The translations under genes were made by a program, and so were the position numbers. A DNA stretch of 64,000 nt from Mesorhizobium sp. B1-1-8. Its GTDB lineage: Bacteria > Pseudomonadota > Alphaproteobacteria > Rhizobiales > Rhizobiaceae. Each line of letters opens with the position of its first letter. The stretch's first letter is position 1. The stretch is taken from assembly GCF_006442795.2 (NCBI RefSeq), contig NZ_CP083956.1, forward strand, positions 5,061,501 to 5,125,500. The letters are read 5' to 3'. Under the pieces are notes generated by a model. It made no database searches and had not been told where the DNA came from. It saw only the letters and a list, made by a program, of their open reading frames with translations. This document shows positions 27,279 to 36,129 of the stretch, piece after piece.

Positions 27279-29254
27279 CGGTAACGGCCAGCGCCAGCCA
27301 AACGAGGCCGCCGGTTCAACGCTGGCTGGCGGTCTGGGCCGCGGCGCTTGCGGTCGTGCTCATCGTATTCCTGATGCAGAACCGCATGCCCTGGGCGGTG
27401 AACTATCCGGCCGATGCCGTCATTCCGGTCGCCGATTGGGTCAGCGCGTTGATGGGCTGGATAAAGGTGAACCTGTCCTGGCTGACCCGCTCGATCACGG
27501 CAGTGCTCGGCGTGCCGCTCGATTTCGCGCTCAATCTTCTGGCCAAGAATTTCAAGATCGGCCATGGCACAGAAGCCTTCACCTTGCCGCGCCTGTCCTG
27601 GGTCGGCGTCTGCGCGGCGGCGTACCTCGCCGGGCGCGCCGCTGGCGGCTGGAAACTCGGCGCGCTGGTCGGCGGCTGCTTTCTCTACATCGCGTTGTTC
27701 GGCCAATGGACCAGCGCCATGCTGACGCTGGCGCTGATCTCGATCGCGGTGCCGTTCTGCATCGTCACCGGCCTGTTGGTTGGCATCTGGGCGTGGCGCA
27801 AGCCCTGGGCCGAGCGGCTGGTGGTCTCCCCTGCCCTCGATTTGATGCAGACGATCCCGACCTTCGCCTACCTGATCCCGATGCTGCTTCTGTTCGGCAA
27901 CAGCCCGGTGTCGGCGATGATCGCCACCGCCATCTTCGCCACGCCGCCGATGGTGCGCGCGACCATGCTCGGGCTGGCGCGGGTGCCGGCCGAGATCGGC
28001 GAGTTCAGCGAGATGGCCGGCTGCACAGCCAGACAGAAACTGTGGCGGGTGCTGCTGCCGTCGGCGCGGCCGACGCTGATGGTCGGCGTCAACCAGGTGA
28101 TCATGCTGGCGCTCAATATGGTGATCATCGCCTCGATGATCGGCGCCGGCGGCCTTGGCTACGACGTGCTATTGGCGCTACGCGCGCTGAAGGTTGGCGA
28201 AGCGATGGAAGCGGGCCTTGCCATCGTGGCGCTCGCCATCGCGCTCGACCGGCTGAGCCAGGCAATGGCGCAGAATCAGGCGAAAGGCCGCGCCCATCGC
28301 CAGGCCAGCCTGCAATTCTGGCGGCGCTATCCCAACCTGACGCTGGCGCTCGCCATCCTTGTCGCCGCGACGCTGCTCAGCCTCTATGTGCCGGCCTTCG
28401 CGGCGGTGCCGAAGGCGATCACCTTCACCACCGCGCCGCTTTGGAAGGCGGCGGTGAACTGGGTGACGATCAATTTCTTCGACACCATCGAAGCCTTCCG
28501 CGTCGCGCTGATCCTCAACGTGCTCAACCCGGTGCGTGCCTTCTGCGAGGGCTTTCCATGGCTTGGCGCGGTGTTCCTGCTCGGCCTGGCCGGCTACCAG
28601 TTGGGGGGCTTACGCCTTGCCGCGCTGGTTGCTGCACTAACCGCCTTTTGCGCCGTCACCGGCCTCTGGGAAAAGACCATGGCGACGGTCTATCTTTGCG
28701 GCATCTCGGCCTTCATCGCTTGCCTGATCGGCATCCCGATCGGGCTGATGGCGGCGCGCAGCGACCGTTTCGAGAAGACCGTCACGCCGATCATCGACAC
28801 GCTGCAGGTGCTGCCGTCCTTCTGCTTCATCATTCCGGTGGTGATGCTGTTCCGCGTCGGCGACGTCACGGCGATGATCGCCACAGTCGCCTTCGCCGTG
28901 GTGCCGGCGATCCGCTACACCAATCACGGCATCAGGCAGGTGCCGCCGGCGCTGATCGAGGCGGCCAAGGTGTCGGGCTGCACGCCGCGCCAGACCTTCT
29001 TTCGCGTGCAGATGCCGCTGGCGCTTCCCGAAATCATGCTCGGCGTCAACCAGACGATCCTGATGGCGCTGGCGATGATCATCATCTGTGCCATGGTCGG
29101 CACGCGCGACCTCGGCCAGGAAGTGTTCATCGCGTTGTCCAAGGCCGATTCCGGCCGCGGCATCGTCGCGGGGCTGGCGATAGCCTTCATCGGCATCGTC
29201 GCCGACCGGCTGTTCAATGCCTGGACGGCGAAGGCTCGGGCAAGATTGGGTTAG
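27275..29254 (+). CDS. tmoW: TMAO/betaine-type ABC transporter permease, duplicated-domain form (TmoW-like)
   Basis: A 659-residue membrane protein about twice the usual ProW length. It holds two copies of the permease domain. Matching segments are LDLMQTIPTFAYLIPMLLLF with MAGCTARQKLWRVLLPSA in the first copy, and IDTLQVLPSFCFIIPVVMLF with VSGCTPRQTFFRVQMPLA in the second. One polypeptide may thus supply both halves of the membrane pore. The gene is convergent with tmm, ten bases away. Confidence 0.88.
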   Translation: MTVTASASQTRPPVQRWLAVWAAALAVVLIVFLMQNRMPWAVNYPADAVIPVADWVSALMGWIKVNLSWLTRSITAVLGVPLDFALNLLAKNFKIGHGTEAFTLPRLSWVGVCAAAYLAGRAAGGWKLGALVGGCFLYIALFGQWTSAMLTLALISIAVPFCIVTGLLVGIWAWRKPWAERLVVSPALDLMQTIPTFAYLIPMLLLFGNSPVSAMIATAIFATPPMVRATMLGLARVPAEIGEFSEMAGCTARQKLWRVLLPSARPTLMVGVNQVIMLALNMVIIASMIGAGGLGYDVLLALRALKVGEAMEAGLAIVALAIALDRLSQAMAQNQAKGRAHRQASLQFWRRYPNLTLALAILVAATLLSLYVPAFAAVPKAITFTTAPLWKAAVNWVTINFFDTIEAFRVALILNVLNPVRAFCEGFPWLGAVFLLGLAGYQLGGLRLAALVAALTAFCAVTGLWEKTMATVYLCGISAFIACLIGIPIGLMAARSDRFEKTVTPIIDTLQVLPSFCFIIPVVMLFRVGDVTAMIATVAFAVVPAIRYTNHGIRQVPPALIEAAKVSGCTPRQTFFRVQMPLALPEIMLGVNQTILMALAMIIICAMVGTRDLGQEVFIALSKADSGRGIVAGLAIAFIGIVADRLFNAWTAKARARLG

Positions 29255-29276
29255 CGGCCGATCGCTACTCGGCCGC
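29254..29276. terminator. Compact stem-loop between convergent tmoW and tmm
   Basis: GCGGCCGA (29254-29261) and TCGGCCGC (29269-29276) form a perfect 8-bp stem with a 7-base loop that overlaps both gene ends. It lacks a long T run on either side, so termination efficiency is uncertain. Confidence 0.45.
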
Positions 29277-30623
29277 CACGCCTTTCATCTCGAGATAGCT
29301 CTCCATGGAATCGTCGAGCGCCTGCAGCCAGGGCGTATGGTGCAGCGGCGCCATGGTGCCGGTCATCAGTGAGCGGTAGGCGTTGTCGCGGAAGCCCATG
29401 ATGTTCTCCATCTTGTGGTGCTCCCACTCCATGAAGGTCCGGTTCACCGCCTCGACGTCAAAGCCGGGATAGTCGGTCTGGTCCATCAGCTCCTTGGTGT
29501 AGTCGCCCTGGAACCAGATCATCTGCTCGGCGTCTTCCAGCGTCTCCTCGCGTGCCCGCCATTTCGCGCTGTGCTCGGCCATCGCCGCGGCGGAGGGCAG
29601 CTTGATGCGGCCCATGATGACGTCGCGCGCGTACCAGGCCTGCGCGTCGAACATGTTGAAGGTGTAGAACTGGTCCTGCATGCCGATGTAGAACAGTTTC
29701 GGATTCTTCTCCCAGACGACGCCCTCATAAAGGTCGAGCGGCCACATGCGGTTGGCGGTCTTCAGCTTGAGGTCGTCGGTGAGGAAGGGGAAGGAATGCA
29801 GATAGCCGGTGCACAGGATGATCGCGTCGACATCTTTGGTGCTGCCGTCCTTGAAATGCGCGGTCTTGCCGACGACCTTCTGCAGCAGCGGCACCTCTTT
29901 CCAGTTCTCCGGCCATTTGAAGCCCATCGGCTTCGAGCGGTAGCTGGAGGTGATCGATTTGGCGCCGTATTTATAGCACTGCGAGCCGATGTCCTCGGCG
30001 GAGTAAGAACGGCCGATGATCAATATGTCCTTACCCTTGAATTCCATCGCGTCGCGGAAGTCGTGGCTGTGCAGGATGCGGCCGTTGAAGGTCGGGAAGC
30101 CTTCGAAATAAGGCACGTTGGGCACCGAGAAATGACCCGAGGCGACGACGACATTGTCGAACTCTTCCGAATAGGTGACGTCGTTGCTGCGGTCATGCGC
30201 GGTGACGGTGAACTTCTTGCTCTCATCCGAATAGGTGACCATGCGCACCGGGCTGTTGAAGCGAACCCATTCGCGCAGGCCCGATTTCTCGACCCGGCCC
30301 TTGATGTAGTCCCACAGCACGGCGCGCGGCGGGTATGAGCCGATCGGCCGGCCGAAATGTTCCTCAAATGTGTAGTCGGCGAATTCGAGGCATTCCTTCG
30401 GCCCGTTCGACCAGAGGTAGCGGTACATCGAGCCGTGCACCGGGTCGCCATGCTCGTCGAGGCCGGTGCGCCAGGTGTAGTTCCACAGGCCGCCCCAGTC
30501 GGACTGTTTTTCGAAGCAGACGATCTCCGGAATCTCGGCGCCCTTGTCGGCAGCCGACTTGAATGCCCGCAGCTGCGCCAGACCGGACGGTCCGGCTCCG
30601 ATGACGGCAACACGAGTTTTCAT
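29265..30623 (-). CDS. tmm: Trimethylamine monooxygenase (flavin-containing, oxidises TMA to TMAO)
   Basis: A 452-residue flavin monooxygenase that uses NADPH and O2 to convert trimethylamine to TMAO. FAD site GAGPSG is at residues 9-14. The FMO fingerprint F-x-G-x-x-x-H-x-x-x-F is [11 protein letters not shown], and the NADPH site is GRSYSAED. The blocks [22 protein letters not shown] and [20 protein letters not shown] match bacterial Tmm as I remember it much better than other FMOs. ATG 30623 has GGAGG six bases upstream; 26 additional in-frame codons look spurious. The XRE-cupin regulator is divergent from it. Confidence 0.93.
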   Translation of the reverse strand: MKTRVAVIGAGPSGLAQLRAFKSAADKGAEIPEIVCFEKQSDWGGLWNYTWRTGLDEHGDPVHGSMYRYLWSNGPKECLEFADYTFEEHFGRPIGSYPPRAVLWDYIKGRVEKSGLREWVRFNSPVRMVTYSDESKKFTVTAHDRSNDVTYSEEFDNVVVASGHFSVPNVPYFEGFPTFNGRILHSHDFRDAMEFKGKDILIIGRSYSAEDIGSQCYKYGAKSITSSYRSKPMGFKWPENWKEVPLLQKVVGKTAHFKDGSTKDVDAIILCTGYLHSFPFLTDDLKLKTANRMWPLDLYEGVVWEKNPKLFYIGMQDQFYTFNMFDAQAWYARDVIMGRIKLPSAAAMAEHSAKWRAREETLEDAEQMIWFQGDYTKELMDQTDYPGFDVEAVNRTFMEWEHHKMENIMGFRDNAYRSLMTGTMAPLHHTPWLQALDDSMESYLEMKGVAAE

Positions 30624-30651
30624 TGCGGGCCTCCTTTTTGATTTCCCCAGC

Positions 30652-30860
30652 GAAACAAATTTCACTGACAGTGACAGTAATTGGCGCTCCTGTGCTGTCA
30701 ACTGCCTTGCGGCGAAACAGCGTTGCGCAGAATCAATTTTCAGGGAAAGCGATTGGGGGCCGGTCTCTCAAAAACAAGCCGATCCGCCATGGAAGACTTG
30801 TTGAGACAGTTGCGCTTCTGTATCGGCAACGAATATGTTCACCGAGAGTGAAAAAAATTC
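30652..30860. promoter_or_regulatory. tmm / XRE-cupin divergent control region
   Basis: GAAACAAATTTCACT (30652-30666) differs at one base from GAAAAAAATTTCACT at 35757-35771 in the dmmD divergent promoter. An overlapping dyad reads TTCAC-TGACA-GTGAC (30661-30675), and a second dyad TTCAC-CGAGA-GTGAA (30838-30852) lies 30 bases before the regulator start and runs into AGTGAAAAAAATTC. These are good candidates for binding sites of the regulator at 30882. Confidence 0.55.
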
Positions 30861-30881
30861 GCGGATCCCCGGGGTGGCGAC

Positions 30882-31610
30882 ATGACGAAAAAAACTTCCG
30901 GCCCCAAGCCTGGCGCGGATCCCGTCGCGGTTAAAACCAGGCCATCGCCGAAGGGCATTGGTCCGAACGGACGAACGATCCGCACGCCGCTGACTCAAGA
31001 CCCGCACGCCATTCGCGACACGCGCGAAAAAGTGCTGGAAGTGGCGATCGGCCGCGAAGTGCGGGCGTTCCGCAAGAAGCTCGGCATCACCGTCGCCGAC
31101 CTCGCCGCCGCCACCGACATTTCGCTCGGCATGCTGTCGAAAATCGAGAACGGCATCACCTCGCCGTCGCTGACGACGCTGCAGGCGCTGTCCAGAGCGC
31201 TTGGCGTTCCCGTCACCGCCTTCTTCCGCCGTTTCGAGGAGGAACGCAGCGCCGTCTTCGTCAAGGCCGGCGAAGGGCTCGACGTCGAGCGGCGCGGCAC
31301 GCGCGCCGGGCACCAATACAATCTGCTCGGCCATATCGGTTCCAACACCAGCGGGGTCATCGTCGAGCCTTACCTGATCACGCTGACCGAGGATTCGGAT
31401 GTGTTCCCGACCTTCCAGCACGAAGGCATGGAGTTCCTCTATATGCTGGAGGGCGAGGTCGTGTACCGGCATGGCAGCAACCTCTACCCGATGAAGCCGG
31501 GCGACAGCCTGTTCTTCGATGCCGACGCGCCGCACGGACCGGAAGAGCTGACAAAGCTGCCGATGCGCTATCTGTCGATTATCTGCTATCCGCAGAAAAG
31601 CGCAGGGTGA
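30882..31610 (+). CDS. XRE-family regulator with C-terminal cupin sensor domain
   Basis: A 242-residue regulator. After a basic, lysine/proline-rich tail of about 45 residues comes an XRE helix-turn-helix (VADLAAATDISLGMLSKIEN, SPSLTTLQALSRALG). A cupin_2 domain follows near the C-terminus (FLYMLEGEVVYRHGSNLYPM, then KPGDSLFFDADAPHG). Such regulators sense small metabolites through the cupin barrel. Placement divergent from tmm and convergent to the dmm operon makes it the obvious local regulator of methylated-amine use. Whether it activates or represses is not visible. Confidence 0.9.
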   Translation: MTKKTSGPKPGADPVAVKTRPSPKGIGPNGRTIRTPLTQDPHAIRDTREKVLEVAIGREVRAFRKKLGITVADLAAATDISLGMLSKIENGITSPSLTTLQALSRALGVPVTAFFRRFEEERSAVFVKAGEGLDVERRGTRAGHQYNLLGHIGSNTSGVIVEPYLITLTEDSDVFPTFQHEGMEFLYMLEGEVVYRHGSNLYPMKPGDSLFFDADAPHGPEELTKLPMRYLSIICYPQKSAG

Positions 31611-31625
31611 GGCGCTCGACGAAGG

Positions 31626-31762
31626 CCCCCTCACCCGGATTGCCAAGGCCGAATTGCGAAGGGCAATTCGGGGCAATCCGACCTCTCCCCGAGGGGAGAG
31701 GAGACGCCAGCCCCTTCTCCCCCGCGGGGAGAAGGTGGCCGCGAAGCGGCCGGATGAGGGGG
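31626..31762. repeat. Mosaic palindromic intergenic repeat (rhizobial type)
   Basis: Outer arms CCCCCTCACCCGG (31626-31638) and CCGGATGAGGGGG (31750-31762) match at 12 of 13 positions. Inside are several further hairpins: GAATTGC/GCAATTC, CTCTCCCC/GGGGAGAG, CTTCTCCCC/GGGGAGAAG, and GGCCGC/GCGGCC. The element fills the whole gap between the convergent regulator and dmmC and may end transcription from both sides. Confidence 0.65.
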
Positions 31763-31769
31763 AGTCGCG

Positions 31770-32810
31770 CTAATCCGGCCCGAACCCCGGGCTCGTCGGG
31801 CTGCCGTCGTCGAGCTTCGACAGCCATTCGATCAGCGTCGGCCTATATCGTGTCAGGCCCTTATAGGTGGCGAGCTCTTCCGGCAGGTCGCGGATGACGC
31901 GGTGCAGGCGACGCGCCCATTTCGGCTGCGTGACCAGCTCATCCATCTTGATCAGATAGCAGCGGATCGGAAAGACGATGCCGTTCGAGCGCGGCAGGCG
32001 CCAGAAGCTCTGCAGCTCGACGCGCAGATGCACCTTCTGGCCGACATTCTCGGGTGTTACGGTGGCGCGGTCCGGACCCCATTTGTGATAGTTCTCGGGG
32101 CTGGTGTCCAGGCGCGGGTTGATGGTCATCGTCCAGTTGAGGCGTCTTGCCGGCTTACCCTGCTGGATGTTGGTGAGGAACTTCAGCGCACGAATGAAAA
32201 TGCCTTTCTCGTGCGCCAGCGGCACCGGCGCGTGCCACTCGAAGAAGTTCATGCCGATGTCGAAATCGAGCGACCAGTCGGCCTGGGTGGTGACCATGCC
32301 GGCATCCATCCACAGATTGCCGTCGCGCTGGTCGAGGATGCAGAAATCGCCCTGGCTCTGGCGGGTGATGTATTCCATCGGCCCGTAAGGCAGCGTCGAG
32401 GTGTCTCCGAAGGTGAAGGTGTCGTCGATGCCGAGCGGCCGGTTGATCCAGCGCCAGCGGTCGCCGTCGCGGGTCAGCGTGAAATGCTCGGGATAGCCGA
32501 GCGCCTGCTGCTCCATCAGAAGCTCGAGCAGGTCCCAGCCAGCCAGCGTCATGTGCGGCAGCGACTGACAGCGCAGCGGATCCTCGGCCAGCACCAAAGC
32601 GCGGTCCTGCATCTCGGCGACATAGTGTTCGTCGACGTCGATCAGGTTCTCCAGCACGCTGCCTTTCGGGCCGACGACATGCGGCTCGATGTTGACGGCG
32701 TACATGTAGCTGTCTTCGTTGAACGGAAACGGAAAGCGCCTGATGTGATCCGGGCTATTCCTGAACGTATAGTCGTCGCGAAACGTTTCCTTGCGAAAGG
32801 TGATGCCCAA
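31770..32810 (-). CDS. dmmC: Heme-dependent oxidative N-demethylase family protein (DUF3445), dimethylamine monooxygenase subunit
   Basis: A 346-residue DUF3445 protein, probably the heme-bearing catalytic subunit of dimethylamine monooxygenase, which converts dimethylamine to methylamine and formaldehyde. Family-like blocks include FPFPFNEDSYMYAVNI, GWDLLELLMEQQALGYPE, GMNFFEWHAPVPLAHEKGIF and QSFWRLPRSNGIVFPIRCYL. It starts at TTG 32810, since GGAGG sits six bases upstream and the next in-frame ATG would cut off the conserved N-terminus. It is last in the order D-A-B-C, nine bases after dmmB. The letter follows that order; subunit naming varies between publications. Confidence 0.85.
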   Translation of the reverse strand: MGITFRKETFRDDYTFRNSPDHIRRFPFPFNEDSYMYAVNIEPHVVGPKGSVLENLIDVDEHYVAEMQDRALVLAEDPLRCQSLPHMTLAGWDLLELLMEQQALGYPEHFTLTRDGDRWRWINRPLGIDDTFTFGDTSTLPYGPMEYITRQSQGDFCILDQRDGNLWMDAGMVTTQADWSLDFDIGMNFFEWHAPVPLAHEKGIFIRALKFLTNIQQGKPARRLNWTMTINPRLDTSPENYHKWGPDRATVTPENVGQKVHLRVELQSFWRLPRSNGIVFPIRCYLIKMDELVTQPKWARRLHRVIRDLPEELATYKGLTRYRPTLIEWLSKLDDGSPTSPGFGPD

Positions 32811-32819
32811 GCTCGCCTC

Positions 32820-33785
32820 CTATCTTTCCAAGACCAGCGATTTGCCCTCGAAGCGCGACACGCAGGGCATGATCTTGCAGCCGGAACGATGGTCTTCCTC
32901 GCTCAGCCAGTGGTCGTTGTGGATGAACTTGCCGTCATATGAAATGACGTTGGTCTCGCATTGGCCGCAGACGCCGCCGCGGCAGAGATATGGCGGATCG
33001 ACGCCGGCCGCCTCGATGGCTTCGAGCAGACTCTGCTGCTCGCCGACACGGATCGTTTTGCCGCTGACGGCCAAGGTCACGTCGAAAGGGGCCCCGGGCT
33101 GAGGCGCGGCGAAATGCTCGAAATGCACGGTCTCCGATGGCCAGCCCAGCACGGCAGCGCGGTCGCGCACCCAGTTGATCATGCCGGCCGGCCCGCAGAC
33201 ATAGAGATGCGTGCCGAGCGGCTGCGAGGACAACAACCGGTCGAGATCTACGCGCTCGTTACGGTCGTCGTGATATAGCCGGACCCGGCGGCCGTAGCGC
33301 TGCTGCAGGAGATCGGCGTAGGTGCCGAGCGAGGCGGTGCGACAAGTGTAGTGCAGCTCGAAATTGCCGCCGGAGCCGGCGAGCTGGGCGGTCTGCGCCA
33401 TGAACGGCGTGATGCCGATGCCCCCGGCCAGCATCAGGTGCTTCTTCGCCCTCAGGTCGAGCGAGAACAGATTGACCGGATAGCTGATCACCATCTCGAG
33501 GCCGGCGTGGACGCTCCGATGCATGAACAGCGAGCCGCCGCGGCCGATATCGTCGCGGCGCACCGAAATCGTGTATTCGCGCGTGTCGAGCGGCGAGCCC
33601 ATCAGCGAATACGGATTGAGCCTGGTGCGGTTGCCGTCGCGCATCTCGACCACGACATGGGCGCCGCCCGAAAACGTCGGCAGCAACTCGCCGTCGCGCC
33701 GGCGGAAATGAAAGCGGGTGACCAGTTCATTGACCGGGACGACGTCGCTGACGACGACATCCAATTTGGTGGTGCCGGTGCTCAT
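32820..33785 (-). CDS. dmmB: Ferredoxin reductase-type oxidoreductase (PDR/VanB type), dimethylamine monooxygenase electron-transfer subunit
   Basis: A 321-residue reductase with a flavin-binding barrel (NPYSLMGSPLDTREYTISVR), an NAD(P)H domain (LMLAGGIGITPFMAQTAQL, YVCGPAGMI) and a C-terminal plant-type 2Fe-2S domain (C-x4-C-x2-C in CRGGVCGQC plus a distal cysteine in CKIMPC). It passes electrons from NAD(P)H to the oxygenase. ATG 33785 overlaps the stop of dmmA by four bases and follows GGAGGAGA. The frame extends 59 codons upstream, inside dmmA, and that part is a shadow. Confidence 0.9.
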   Translation of the reverse strand: MSTGTTKLDVVVSDVVPVNELVTRFHFRRRDGELLPTFSGGAHVVVEMRDGNRTRLNPYSLMGSPLDTREYTISVRRDDIGRGGSLFMHRSVHAGLEMVISYPVNLFSLDLRAKKHLMLAGGIGITPFMAQTAQLAGSGGNFELHYTCRTASLGTYADLLQQRYGRRVRLYHDDRNERVDLDRLLSSQPLGTHLYVCGPAGMINWVRDRAAVLGWPSETVHFEHFAAPQPGAPFDVTLAVSGKTIRVGEQQSLLEAIEAAGVDPPYLCRGGVCGQCETNVISYDGKFIHNDHWLSEEDHRSGCKIMPCVSRFEGKSLVLER

Positions 33786-34378
33786 CGGAAAATCTCCTCC
33801 ATCGGAGGAATTTCTGAGCGGTCCTCGGCATTGATGCAGACGCCCTGAAACGCCGCCAGCCGCCGCGAATAATGATCGCGCACCAGAAGCAGCAGGCCGC
33901 AATGCGAACAGAGCGCCGGCTGCGTCGTCACGTTCTCGGTGATGCCCTTGCAGTGCACGCACTGCATGCGTCGGGCCAGCGAGCCGCGATGCTCGGTCTC
34001 GATCGAAGTGTGGTCGATGCCGGCTTCGAGCGCCACCTGCATGGCCTGGCCGATCAGCCCTTCAGTGCCGCAGAGATAGAGGCGCAGGCCCATATGGGCG
34101 TTGGTCAGCGTCTGCTTGAGCCTTGGCAGCAGGCTGGCGAAGGACGGCGGCAAATGGAGCTGCGCCGGCTTCAGCGCTTCGAGGGCGGCAATGTGCTTGC
34201 CCTCAGGGCCGGCGATGAAGACGATCTCGGCTCCGTCGAAAAAACCGTCCGGAGCTTTCCCGGCCATATCGATGATCGCGAGCGCGCCTTCCGCATCCGC
34301 GACGAAAAGATGATGCTTGCCGGGCTGTGGGGACAAGGTTCCGTAAACGGGCCGGCTGATGATCGTCTTGGCTGCCAT
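33782..34378 (-). CDS. dmmA: Dimethylamine monooxygenase subunit (DmmA family)
   Basis: A 198-residue protein of the small subunit family found with DUF3445 demethylases. The N-terminal two thirds look like a nucleotide- or flavin-binding fold of a reductase (LRLYLCGTEGLIGQAMQVAL). The C-terminus has a four-cysteine metal site (MQCVHCKGITENV, then LCSHCGLLLLVRDHYSRRL). The exact role in electron transfer is not established by this sequence. It is translationally coupled to dmmB and lies 39 bases after dmmD. Confidence 0.85.
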   Translation of the reverse strand: MAAKTIISRPVYGTLSPQPGKHHLFVADAEGALAIIDMAGKAPDGFFDGAEIVFIAGPEGKHIAALEALKPAQLHLPPSFASLLPRLKQTLTNAHMGLRLYLCGTEGLIGQAMQVALEAGIDHTSIETEHRGSLARRMQCVHCKGITENVTTQPALCSHCGLLLLVRDHYSRRLAAFQGVCINAEDRSEIPPMEEIFR

Positions 34379-34417
34379 TCTCTTTTAGTGCCTTAAACCC
34401 TCGCTGTTGATGATGCC

Positions 34418-35551
34418 TCAGCCCCTGGCGGTGCGCTTGGACTTTTTCGGATCGTCGAACGGCAATGGCTGCGCTGTCGCCTTGATCGAGCCGCTCCTGT
34501 TGCGGATCTCGAGCCTGGTGTCCTTGACGGCGCAGTCGACGTCGAGCCGGGCGATGCCCATCGATTTCTCGACCAGCGGCGAATACATGGCGCAGGTCAC
34601 CACGCCGACCTTTTTGCCGTCGCGATAGACCGGCGCGCCTTCGTCCGCCGGCTCCTTGCCGTCGAGCAGCACGCCATAGATCTTGAAGCGCTCCTTGCCC
34701 TTCAGCCGATAATGCTCCTCGGCGCCGCGGAAGCCGGTCTTGCCGGGGCTGACGGTGAAGTCGAGGCCGAGCTCCCACAGCGTGTCGCCGGGGCCTTCAT
34801 TCTCGAACGGATATTTTTGCGAATTGTCATAGGGGTAGAACAGCAGGTAGCTTTCGACGCGCAGCATGTCGAGCGTGGTGAAGCGGCACGGGATGATGCC
34901 GGCGCTCTTGCCCTCGTCGAGGATCCGGTCCCAGATCGTGCCGGCATCCTGGCCGCGGCAGAAGATCTCATAGCCGCGCTCGCCGGTATAGCCGGTGCGC
35001 GAAATCATCACCGGCAAGCCGAACAGCTGCGTCTGCATGTGGTGAAAATAGTTGAGATCGCGGATGCCCGGCACGTGCTTGGCCAGATAGTCGACGGCTG
35101 TCGGGCCCTGCAGCGACAGGTCGTGCAGATTGTCGTCGAAGCGCAGCGAGACGTCGCGCCCGACGGAGGCGCGCTGCAATTCCTCGTGACCGGTGCCCGA
35201 GCCGTGCACGACCATCCAGGAGTTCGGGCTGATGCGGTAGATGATGCAGTCGTCGGTGAACTTGCCGGCCTCGTTCAGCATGCAGGCATAGGCCGACTTG
35301 CCGGGATAGATCTTCTCGACATCGCGCGTGGTGGCGAGGTCGATCAGATGCGCGGCGTGCGGCCCGGTGATGTGGACCTTCTTCAGGCCCGACACATCCA
35401 TCAGGCCGGCCCTGGTGCGGATGGCGATATATTCCTCGTCGGCGTCCTTGTTGTAGGTCCAGGCGGTGCCCATGCCGCTCCAGTCCTCGAGCTTCGAGCC
35501 GAGCGTGCGATGGCGATCCGCCAAGGTCGAAAATCTCCAGGATGCCGTCAT
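34418..35551 (-). CDS. dmmD: GcvT-like aminomethyltransferase associated with dimethylamine oxidation
   Basis: A 377-residue folate-binding protein of the glycine-cleavage T-protein family. Characteristic segments are RTRAGLMDVSGLKKVHITGP, VMISRTGYTGERGYEIFCRG and GKTGFRGAEEHYRL. In the dmmDABC arrangement it is expected to transfer the formaldehyde released by demethylation onto tetrahydrofolate. ATG 35551 has GGAGG eight bases upstream; the frame remains open for 40 more codons that do not match the family. It is the first gene of the minus-strand dmm operon, divergent from the small membrane proteins. Confidence 0.85.
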   Translation of the reverse strand: MTASWRFSTLADRHRTLGSKLEDWSGMGTAWTYNKDADEEYIAIRTRAGLMDVSGLKKVHITGPHAAHLIDLATTRDVEKIYPGKSAYACMLNEAGKFTDDCIIYRISPNSWMVVHGSGTGHEELQRASVGRDVSLRFDDNLHDLSLQGPTAVDYLAKHVPGIRDLNYFHHMQTQLFGLPVMISRTGYTGERGYEIFCRGQDAGTIWDRILDEGKSAGIIPCRFTTLDMLRVESYLLFYPYDNSQKYPFENEGPGDTLWELGLDFTVSPGKTGFRGAEEHYRLKGKERFKIYGVLLDGKEPADEGAPVYRDGKKVGVVTCAMYSPLVEKSMGIARLDVDCAVKDTRLEIRNRSGSIKATAQPLPFDDPKKSKRTARG

Positions 35552-35755
35552 CCGATCGTCCTCCATGCGATAGCGTTGATGTTCCCTGCTCCTGCTCGGT
35601 GGCGGAGCTTGGGCTGAATATTGATCGCAAACGAGGAAGCGCCGCAATCCCCTTGAAGCAAATAATTTCATTGTCAGGCAAAATTTTTTACATGAAACGA
35701 ACGGTTCACAAGCCGTAAATTCGTCTTGACAATTGCGAAACTCGGGCGGAATTTA

Positions 35756-35785
35756 TGAAAAAAATTTCACTCTCTTGAAAGAGTG
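35756..35785. promoter_or_regulatory. Operator-like dyads in the dmmD / membrane-protein divergent region
   Basis: GAAAAAAATTTCACT (35757-35771) repeats the tmm-upstream 15-mer with one mismatch. It is part of TGAAA-AAAA-TTTCA (35756-35769) and runs into a perfect dyad CACTCT-CTTGAA-AGAGTG (35768-35785). The element is 47 bases before the small membrane protein and 205 bases before dmmD. Joint control of dmm and tmm by the XRE-cupin regulator is the simplest reading. Confidence 0.5.
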
Positions 35786-35831
35786 GCGCCCGGTCGTTTC
35801 GGGACCGGACGTCGAGCGAAGGGGAAAACCG

Positions 35832-36119
35832 ATGTCCGACCTGCAGCAGCGCATCGAAGCGCTGTACCGTTCCGACGTGCGTGGATCCGTGCTCCTGATC
35901 GTCTGCCTGTGGGCGACGATCCTGTTCGTCCTCCTGATGACCTGGGCCTACATCCCCGACAGTGGGATCAAGCTCGTGGTGGCGGTCGCCGCCGCGGCGG
36001 TGCTGATCTTCAACACCGCCGCCATCCTGGCGATGCTCAACCACTACAAGGAGGACAAGGATTTCATCTACGGGCTCGACATCAAGAACGCCGACGCGTC
36101 TCGCAACCGCCAGTCCTGA
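35832..36119 (+). CDS. Small membrane protein of unknown function (95 aa, two helices)
   Basis: I do not recognise this family. It has a short charged N-terminus (MSDLQQRIEALYRSD), two predicted membrane helices (about residues 18-40 and 45-68) and a polar tail ending NADASRNRQS. ATG 35832 follows AGGGGAAAACC. It is the first of four tightly spaced genes (gaps of 10, 15 and 14 bases) that end with an APC permease, so it is probably a subunit or chaperone of that permease. It sits inside the methylated-amine locus, divergent from dmmD. Confidence 0.8.
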   Translation: MSDLQQRIEALYRSDVRGSVLLIVCLWATILFVLLMTWAYIPDSGIKLVVAVAAAAVLIFNTAAILAMLNHYKEDKDFIYGLDIKNADASRNRQS

Positions 36120-36129
36120 GGGGAAAATC

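Noticed and set aside
25149..29254. Calling the importer a choline or glycine betaine transporter
   Set aside because: Family level allows it, but the position next to tmm and the double-length permease fit the TMAO importer better. Kept as an alternative.
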